Below the pieces are notes generated by a model. It was not told the origin of the DNA and did not search any database. It worked only from the letters and a program-made list of their open reading frames with translations. 64,000 nt of DNA from positions 30,500,001 to 30,564,000 of the forward strand of contig NW_026947496.1 of the NCBI RefSeq assembly GCF_034190915.1. Direction: 5' to 3'. The DNA is from Cavia porcellus. Its lineage: Eukaryota; Chordata; Mammalia; Rodentia; Caviidae. Below, piece by piece: positions 57,083 through 64,000 of this stretch; the first letter of the stretch is position 1; every line of letters begins with the position of its first letter. Position numbers and translations under genes: made by a program.

Positions 57083-59170
57083 TTCCAGTTACATATTTTT
57101 TCAAAGCTCATTAACGTCATAGGGTGTTGATGCTATGTAGAGCATACTTTAGGAAGATCTGAGCTAGCAATGGTGATATTTGTTGTAAAAACTATATCAT
57201 ACATGTCACCAATTAACCAAGAGTTCTTTTGCTCAATTTGGACAGAAATCATGGATCACCGAAGTGGCTGATGTTAGCTGCCCTGGACTCTGAGCATTGG
57301 TGGCCCCGGCCTTTAGTGTCACAGCTCCAGGCTCTGAGGGCCCACAACCCTCAGTATCACAGTTCTTATCGGCTCCCACCCACCGCTGTCATCTCCTCAA
57401 CAGCTAAGGCTCATGGCCCCCTAGGAAGCTTTCTGGAGCTCTCCCAACTGCCTCCACTACCTCTCAGGGATTCTCTGCTAATCTCCAACAACTGCTACTG
57501 GCCTCCACTGGCTGCTTCTAGTCTTTGGAACCCCTCAGGGCTGGCACCCTCTTCCACTGACCAAAGACTGTGAGGAGCTTCTTATACAAAGGAGCAGTAG
57601 GCTGCGCCTGGGCAGTTTGTATAATCATGGACCTGCTTGAGGACCCCTACACCAGAAATGGGGGCCAGAGCATGGTCATCTGGAACAGATCTGATGAACA
57701 AGATCACTGTAACCCCGGCAGATTCTCCTAACATGGAGAGGGCATCTCTGTCCCCTGAGCCCAGCTCCTCTCAGCCCTAGGTGTTGGGAGACCCAGGGAC
57801 TTATAACCCAGGCCATCCAGAGGAAGATGGGGGTCATGCGAATGTGGCAAATGACCATCAGACCATGGCCCCTTCTGTATAAGAGTAAGGCAGAGAGGGC
57901 GGCCTCAGTTCTTTCTGTCTCACCTGCTCTCTTTCTCATAGCTCCATAGGAGCTAAGTTATACCTAATAAAAATAAATTTAAACAAAAGCCTAGTTTCAG
58001 TTTTAGAAACATACCCACATGACCTGCCTTTATATAGCTCTTCACTTAAAGGAATGCTAAAGGTGATCTTGTTGAGTTAGCATTTTGAAAAAGGAAATGT
58101 TCTTGCCAGCCTGTCACCCTTTAATATATTGGTTTTTGTAAATTTTAAGTTCTTTTTCTTGGTTGTATTTGAAACATCTGTAAAATGCAAAGTAAATAAA
58201 GTAAAAATTCCCTGATCATTAAAACATTAAGCCCCTGGTTAAGCTGAAGACGCTAAGGGAGCTGAGCTGCTCTAAGCATCTGCTTGTCTTGGAGGACAGG
58301 GAAGGCAGGCAGCACACAGCAGGCCAGGCACCAGGAGGGCCTGTGAGGGGACACAGGGGATGGCAAACTTGCATCCAGAGAGAGGCACTTCCTTACTCTG
58401 AGGATGGCTTCCAAGAGCCAAAAATGAGAATGACCTGGAAATCTGCATCCTAAATTAGCCCCAGACTGATTCTCATTGCAAACCTGGTTCAGGTGGAGGG
58501 CAGTGAGCACTTGGGACCCTGACCTGCAGCACCTCCCCTGCAACCTCGGGAGGTGCTCAGCCTCCTCCAGCCTCGCCCTCCTCCCCTGCAGAATGGGGCA
58601 ACGATTTGAGCTTCTCAAGATTCGGGACATTCCTGAGTATAGGAAGCACCAGGGCTTCCTCTTCCCCACCAAACCTTATTCCAGGTGTGGCCTCTTCCAG
58701 ACAGGGGGACAACCCAACACCAGCTTTGATGATTGTCACAGCAAGGAACCCCCACTTAGCAGAGACACTAGTTAGGGGTAGGTTTTTATTTTTTATTTTT
58801 CTTTACAAAAGGCTTCACCTAAAATAGTTTATTGCCTTAAATAGAAAGCAGCCCTCCCCCCACAGTTTCCAGGCAACCAACAAGGGCGTTCTACCACACG
58901 CTCGTGTTTACAGAAGTGGATTTGTGCATGGTTCTCAGGAAGACTCACAATGCAGCAGGTACAGGTGCACTTTGACATAAGCACACCCCACTTACTTTCT
59001 GAAGGTAGAAGCAGGGCACAGCTCTCCTCTGCTAGCCTAAACAGAGCTGTGTTGGCTGATGATCTGACCTAATGACGAAAAGTATCCTGCAGTTCCACTG
59101 TCAAGAAGCCAGTGCACATAATTTCCTCACTTGTGTCTCCGATTCATCTTGTTAAACAGAACACATAAAC
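57083..59170. other. Unique DNA, nothing recognised
   Basis: Open frames of 114 (57229-57573, +) and 139 codons (58253-58672, -) show no domain. Confidence 0.45.
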
Positions 59171-59268
59171 TGGGGTGCAGCTCAGTGGCAGAGCACTTGC
59201 CTAGCATGTGTGAGGCCTGGGGTTTGGTCCCTAGCACCACAAGTCAAAAAACAAAATAAGAAACAGAA
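59171..59268 (+). mobile_element. ID-type SINE, older subfamily
   Basis: TGGGGTGCAGCTCAGTGGCAG, CCTAGCATGTGTGAGGCC and GGTTTGGTCCCTAGCACC follow the general rodent ID pattern more closely than the GGCATAAG subfamily elsewhere in the window. Confidence 0.85.
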
Positions 59269-59305
59269 CATAAACATGTTTTAACTCTCTCCCTCCCTTC
59301 TTCCT

Positions 59306-59308
<3 letters not shown>

Positions 59309-59378
<70 letters not shown>
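59309..59378. repeat. (CT)n(GT)n compound microsatellite
   Basis: About 20 CT units then about 14 GT units, adjoining the B1 at 59379. Confidence 0.93.
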
Positions 59379-59380
<2 letters not shown>

Positions 59381-59516
59381 ATGATAAGGTCTCACTATGC
59401 AGTTCAGGCTGTACTTGAGTTCATTTTGTAGCCCAGGCTGGTCTCAAACTTGCAATGATCCTCCTGCCTCAACCTCCAGAGTGCTGGGATTACAGGAGTG
59501 CGCCACCATGCCTGGA
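59379..59516 (-). mobile_element. B1 SINE with a (CT)n(GT)n tract at its tail
   Basis: AAGGTCTCACTATGCAGTTC, TAGCCCAGGCTGGTCTCAAAC, GAGTGCTGGGATTACAGG. Confidence 0.88.
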
Positions 59517-60629
59517 AGCATGTTTCATCTTAAACAGTTCCTTTTCTTGTTCCAGAATTGCCCTTGAAGATCCCATGAGCACACACAGCAGTGTTGATAG
59601 CACCTAGGGACCCAGCTGGCTCATCCTTGGTGTAGACTTTGAAAGGACAGAGTCATCTGCAGAACATCGAGAAGCACCTCTTTCCTCAAAGAATGAGCAA
59701 GATCTATGAGACCATCCTGAGAGCTTAGCACAACTGCTGTGCATTTAGGTATCTGCAGATTAAGTTCAAGGCTCCGTGCTCATAGTGTCAAGGGGCTCCC
59801 ATCAGTACCAACTTCCAGGGAGAAAGAAAGCTACGTCCTTTCTGTAGCACCGATTTGAAATTTGAAACTGAGTGCATTGTTCACTCAATGAATAAATGTC
59901 AAATAGAAATAAACAAAGGCAAGTATTTCTGGGGGTAAGAGTTGAACCCTCACCTAGGGAAGTAAGGACAGAGGGAACTGTTGAATGTCACTTTTCCCCT
60001 CCAGAGAGCAGGAGAGCAGCCCTTCCCAGAGCCTTCCCATCCCCAATGCTTGTGCTGCACCTAACAACAGGGACATGCTCAGGGATCATGCCATCAGGTG
60101 ATTGATTCTGTCACTGTGTGAACACCATAGAGTTCCTTACATGGCTGAGACAGTTCCATTGTCACCAGGCAACACCACTGCAGACTGCTGTCCCGTTTGT
60201 GGTCTACCGCCAACTAAGGCAACATTGTATGGCCCATGACTGTATCTCAGGGATAAAAGCTTGAAAAAGAAGCTTAGAAGTTTACCATTATCCTTCAAAC
60301 TGTCACCCATAATGTAACTTATCTGCAAAGGAAATGAGTTCAGGAATTCCCTCCCCACATTCATCGCTGAAGCCACACTTTCCTGGCCGGAATTTCTGTT
60401 CACTACTCACTTCGAAGCTTTATGACAGCTCTCCTCCTGGACTGGGAGGCCCAGGCCCAGCCTGAGCCCAGGACGGAAGAGGCTGCACTGTGCTAGCATT
60501 TGACAGCATTCTCAAGGCCCCCTCAGTGTCCTGGCACACAGGAGGCATACACAAAATATTTGCTGAAACAGTCATCCCAGCACTACTGAAAACTTGGCCA
60601 CCAAGCACGAATGACATCATCTATTTCTG

Positions 60630-60692
60630 TGGGGGTGGATACTAGGGATTGACCCAGGGCTTTTCCATAGAGCTACATTCCCAGTACCACCC
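60630..60692 (-). mobile_element. Degenerate ID-type SINE
   Basis: Reverse complement reads GGTACTGGGAATGTAGCTCTATGG ... CTGGGTCAATCCCTAGTATCC. Confidence 0.6.
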
Positions 60693-60695
60693 CCA

Positions 60696-60838
60696 TTTTT
60701 TTTTTTTTTTTTTTTTTGAGACAAGTTCATCTGGCCTTTAACTCACTATGTAGCCTAGACTGGCCTCAAACTCACAGTGATCCTGCTGCCTCAGCCTCCC
60801 AAATTCTAGAGTTACAGGCATGCACCACCACCCCCAAC
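60696..60838 (-). mobile_element. B1 SINE
   Basis: 22-bp T-run, GAGACAAGTTCATCTGG, TAGCCTAGACTGGCCTC, TTACAGGCATGCACCACC. Confidence 0.88.
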
Positions 60839-60849
60839 AACCAACCATT

Positions 60850-60976
60850 TTTTATTTGTTTTAAGATATCTCACTAAGTTAGTAAATTGGTGGCCAGGCA
60901 AGGCTTGAACTTTTGATCCTGCTGTCTCAGCTTCCCAGAGTGGTGAGATTACAAGTGTGTGCCACTGTGCCCAGCT
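60850..60976 (-). mobile_element. Old B1 SINE (short form)
   Basis: GGTGGCCAGGCAAGGCTTGAAC, CTGTCTCAGCTTCCCAGAGTGG, TGTGCCACTGTGCCCAGC. Confidence 0.65.
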
Positions 60977-61569
60977 TCTTTATTTTGATTGAGAGCAAAG
61001 TCCACATTCTGTTGGGCAGAGGATGAGGCCTCTTCCCATATTCCCAGCAGTAGCCACGGTACTGCCCTTGTCCAGGCCCCCAGTCCCTAAAGAAGAAGGA
61101 CTCAGGCCACAGTATCTGTCCAGACAGCCCCTCACCAGAGTCCTAATGCAGGTGATATTTAGAACCAAACAAAAGAGGGAAAGACGAAAAATAAACATTA
61201 CAAAGCATCCAGACCAGGAGTCAAGGGCATGTTTTCTTGGGGACAGAGCAGCTATTAGTCTCCCTGGTGGGTGGGATGCTCTTTAAACTGGAGAAGAGAC
61301 CTCGAGTCGATGTTATGCAGCGTGCACTGGTGCAGGGGGAGGCAGGGAGCGTCTCCACAGCTGGCCAGAATTCCTGCACGTTTCCCTTACTCCTATGCCT
61401 TTTATGTGGAAGAACAGATCAGTACCCAGTGAACCATCTTGCCCTTCGCTTGTCTCTGGAAAGGAAGAGCAAGAAGTGGATAAGCAGTTGTTACTAAGTG
61501 TGCCACACGATAGGGTGGATGCCACCAGGCATTTTTGGAATGACCCAGTGTAGGGAACATTTGTACTAC

Positions 61570-61722
61570 AGTCCAGCACACACATTGACATTTACATCCG
61601 TATGCACTCACATTCGCACAATGGGCACACACACCTATTTACACATGCACACATGCACATACATACGCATGCTCCCATTCACACACATGTATACATTACA
61701 TATGCACACACATGTACATGTT
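61570..61722. repeat. CA-rich low-complexity DNA
   Basis: Imperfect CACA/CATA repeats over about 150 bp. Confidence 0.8.
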
Positions 61723-61864
61723 TCATAAAAATAATGTTTCCCTTACTCCTGCGCCTTGCTCTGATATTTTCTATTCTATTTTTAAGTTGAGATTTCATGT
61801 ATCTTAATAAAGTTCACAAATCCTAAATGTAGAATGTCATAGCAGAGGTCAGGAGCCTCTAATC

Positions 61865-62010
61865 CTCTATAAACAATTTTATTGAGAAATGATTGTATAC
61901 ACCACAACATTTACCCATGTAAAGTATACAGCTGGTAATATTTTGTGTATTCCAAGTGGCCAACTATCATCATAACCTTACTTTAGAACATTTTCATTGC
62001 CTCAAAACTC
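61865..62010 (-). mobile_element. Ancient L1M 3' UTR fragment
   Basis: TTTTATTGAGAAATGATTGTATACACC...CCATGTAAAGTATACAGCTGG...TTTAGAACATTTTCATTGCC is the antisense of a common L1M 3' UTR segment. Confidence 0.6.
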
Positions 62011-63734
62011 AGCTCCTGGTGAGAGCCACCACCTGAGATAGAAAGGCAGGGCTGTATCGGTCACCTCCAGAACCTCTTTTGAGCCAGTGTCTACATTTCC
62101 AGCTGAAAGTCCACTGACACACATCACCAGCCGGGATGCTGATAAAGAAAACCCAATCTGTGCCCAGAGCCTGAGGGTCCTCTCCCAACCAGCTATGCTG
62201 TGCCCAGGGCAGAGCCCGCTTTTCCCGCTTGGCCTCCCAGGCAATGCAGTGCTGACCACTGCAGATGGGGAGTGGATGATGCAGAGCAAAGCAGCATCAA
62301 TCCGAGTAGCATCAGCTAACTCTTCCCGCCCCCCCTCCAGCTTGGCTCTGTCACTCCTGGCTCTAGGATGGGTGTGACATTTGTTTGGTGGACTCCACAG
62401 ACTTCAGGCTCCCTCAGTAGAGTGTGGTACAGAGATAAAGAATAAAGACCAGAGCTGGTTTTGGTAAGGTTCTGACTTTCCTAGAGCAGGCAGGGGCACC
62501 AGAACTGAGAAGTGGTAATGGGTCAGAATGCAGGGCAGAGGAATCCAGGTGACACATCAGACATAGGGCCCTCACTGCAAGATCACCCAGGAAGTGGGTA
62601 CTTTGAACTTTTTAGAGGCATGAAAAAGCCTTATTTTTTAAGAGTTTGCTGCTGCAGAGGAAGAGGCTCTTTTCAGGGGGTGTAGCTGTGTGCAGAGCAG
62701 GTGGCTGTGTGCAGGGGAGGTAGCCTCATGCAGCAGACGTGACTGTGTGTAGGAAAAGCCAGTCAGCCAAAGTCTGGCCAGGTTCTTGGGATAGGCTGGC
62801 TATAGCCTGCCAGGCCAGTGCCAGGGCCCTTCCCCAAGGGCCAGGGGAGAATGGGCTCTTTCACAGACTCAGAAGCCACTCCAGGGCTCCCCTTGGGGTG
62901 GGTCACTGTGGCTGCTCTCCCTGCAGTTGGCCTGTTGCCCAGCTCTGACCTGCCACAGCCTGGACCCACAGATCTTTCACAGGGACCCAGCCTGAGAGTA
63001 ACCCCTCTAGACTACATCCTATCAGATGACTGATTCTGCCCATGCCAGGAGCAAAGGGCTTTCCAGGACAAGTTGGTCACCCTGCTCCAAGGCCCGACCA
63101 CCCACACACTCAGGGTCCTGAGGCCCCCGGCTGTAGCTGCCCCAGTGAATGCCGCAATGAGTACACTGTTGTGTGCCCAGATTGGGGGAGGGATGCACTT
63201 GGGTGACTCGCATACAGCTCTGCAAGTCAGTGGACAAGGCAAACACTCTGCACAGTTTTTTCTGTTGGACGTTCCTTAGATCTGCAAGCAGAGGAAAGGT
63301 ACAGCAGAGTGATAAAGGGCTTGCAGCTAACTTTATTTTGAGTAACCAAGGGACCAGATGAGGTCATTGAACCCATCTGAAACCTAAGAGGAGGGGAAGG
63401 GTCCTGAGACCTGCCCTAGGTAAGAGGAGGATTCTTCATTCTTCCCTTCACCCTGACTCCTCTTGGGCTACTCCAGCCTATGCTTGGAAACCGCAATACC
63501 TGCAGGCATGCATCTCGGGCCCATGATACAGGGGAATGAAGAATGGTGGAAACAGAGGCGGTGGGTGAGGACAGGGAAGAGATAGTTATGCAAGGAGGGG
63601 TGCTCCCAGATTGCCTCAGTGCCCATGAGGAACATTAGCCATAGTTTCCTGGTACCAGGCAGCTAATACTTCCTCTTCCGCCCACCTGGTGAGACTCCTC
63701 CAGCAGCCACGCAGCAGGCAGGGCTCTCAGAGTG
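62011..63734. other. Unique, relatively GC-rich DNA
   Basis: Minisatellite at 62680; otherwise no repeat or gene recognised before the E-box cluster. Confidence 0.45.
62680..62757. repeat. Minisatellite, about four 19-21-bp units
   Basis: Units starting GTGTAGCTGTGTGCAG, GTGGCTGTGTGCAG, GTAGCCTCATGCAG and GTGACTGTGTGTAG lie head to tail. Confidence 0.75.
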
Positions 63735-63814
63735 AACAGCTGTTCTTGCAGAAGCAAGGCTGTGTACCCGAGCTAACAGCTGGCTGCATGTGGCCACAGC
63801 CCTGACAGCTGTCA
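63735..63814. promoter_or_regulatory. Cluster of three CAGCTG E-boxes
   Basis: CAGCTG at 63737-63742 (within the palindrome AACAGCTGTT), 63777-63782 and 63806-63811 (within the 12-bp palindrome TGACAGCTGTCA). AACAGCTG is a myogenic/neurogenic bHLH-type E-box, and TGACAGCTGTCA matches the TGIF/MEIS-type dimer motif. Function inferred only. Confidence 0.4.
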
Positions 63815-63921
63815 GAAACAGTTTTCAGCCTTTAAACTTCTGCTTGCAGATCTATCTCCACAAGGAGGAGACTGCTATGTCTCCCGCTGGGAGGTGACCA
63901 GCCACCAGAGGCAAAGTGAAC

Positions 63922-63940
63922 TTGCGCCCCCTGCTGGCTG
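63922..63940 (-). promoter_or_regulatory. Strong CTCF-type motif
   Basis: TTGCGCCCCCTGCTGGCTG is a close match to the reverse complement of the vertebrate CTCF consensus (TGGCCACCAGGGGGCGCTA). The core GCGCCCCCT-nTGG is complete, so the motif is on the - strand. Occupancy is inferred. Confidence 0.65.
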
Positions 63941-64000
63941 CTTCGCGGTGATTGATTGCACAGCACATGAATGGCAGTCCACAAAGGAGTGTGGGCAGAC

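Noticed and set aside
57229..57573. 114-codon Pro/Leu/Ser-rich open frame
   Set aside because: Low-information composition and no domain; likely chance.

Overview
This window is mammalian nuclear DNA, almost certainly from a rodent. It contains 7SL-derived B1 SINEs with the rodent-type internal duplication, tRNA-Ala-like ID-type SINEs in both orientations, dimeric B1+ID composites and a young L1. No B2 or B4 SINE was recognised and the ID-type consensus is not the murid one, so a non-murid rodent is most likely. Castorimorpha (beaver, kangaroo rat and relatives) is my best guess, by inference only. I found no conventional multi-exon protein-coding gene. The window reads as intergenic or deep intronic DNA in which transposable elements are the dominant annotatable content.

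The only convincing intact protein-coding genes are the two ORFs of a complete LINE-1 on the + strand (29537-36524). It has about 320-bp tandem 5' promoter monomers (two full, one partial), an intact ORF1 (350 aa, RNA-binding chaperone), a 19-bp spacer, an intact ORF2 (1279 aa, endonuclease plus reverse transcriptase with every signature residue I could check), a 1.06-kb 3' UTR, a poly(A) tail and perfect 15-bp target-site duplications (TSDs). It looks young and possibly retrotransposition-competent.

The most unusual locus is 17397-20258 on the - strand. It is a 2.86-kb L1-derived element with its own CpG-rich 5' UTR, a decayed ORF1 and a full 3' UTR, but no ORF2 at all. A perfect 19-bp TSD bounds it, so it appears to have moved as a unit. 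This is the architecture of a half-L1 (HAL1) nonautonomous element. It is nested in an older sense L1 fragment. A second, 5'-truncated copy of the same subfamily lies at 46064-46424 with its own 16-bp TSD.

Layout. 0-17 kb: old L1M, L2 and MIR fragments, B1 and ID SINEs, an inverted pair of mariner transposase remnants (7.8-8.3 kb) and two possible solo LTRs (10.3 and 12.6 kb). 17-21.5 kb: the nested L1/HAL1-like locus. 21.5-29.5 kb: mostly unique DNA with MIR, L2, B1-ID composites and one copy of an unclassified dispersed repeat with a 42-bp internal period. 29.5-36.5 kb: the intact L1. 36.5-44.8 kb: a long stretch poor in young repeats. 44.8-57 kb: mixed SINEs, old L1, the second HAL1-like copy, the second copy of the unclassified repeat (inverted) and an odd 60-bp direct duplication. 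57-64 kb: B1 elements with attached (CT)n/(GT)n tracts, a minisatellite and, in the last 300 bp, a strong CTCF-type motif next to a cluster of CAGCTG E-boxes.

The elements plausibly interact. The intact L1 encodes the machinery that B1 and ID SINEs and the ORF1-only element need in trans, and many SINE copies here show clear TSDs typical of L1-mediated insertion. Boundaries of old repeats are approximate because they come from reading, not from alignment software.
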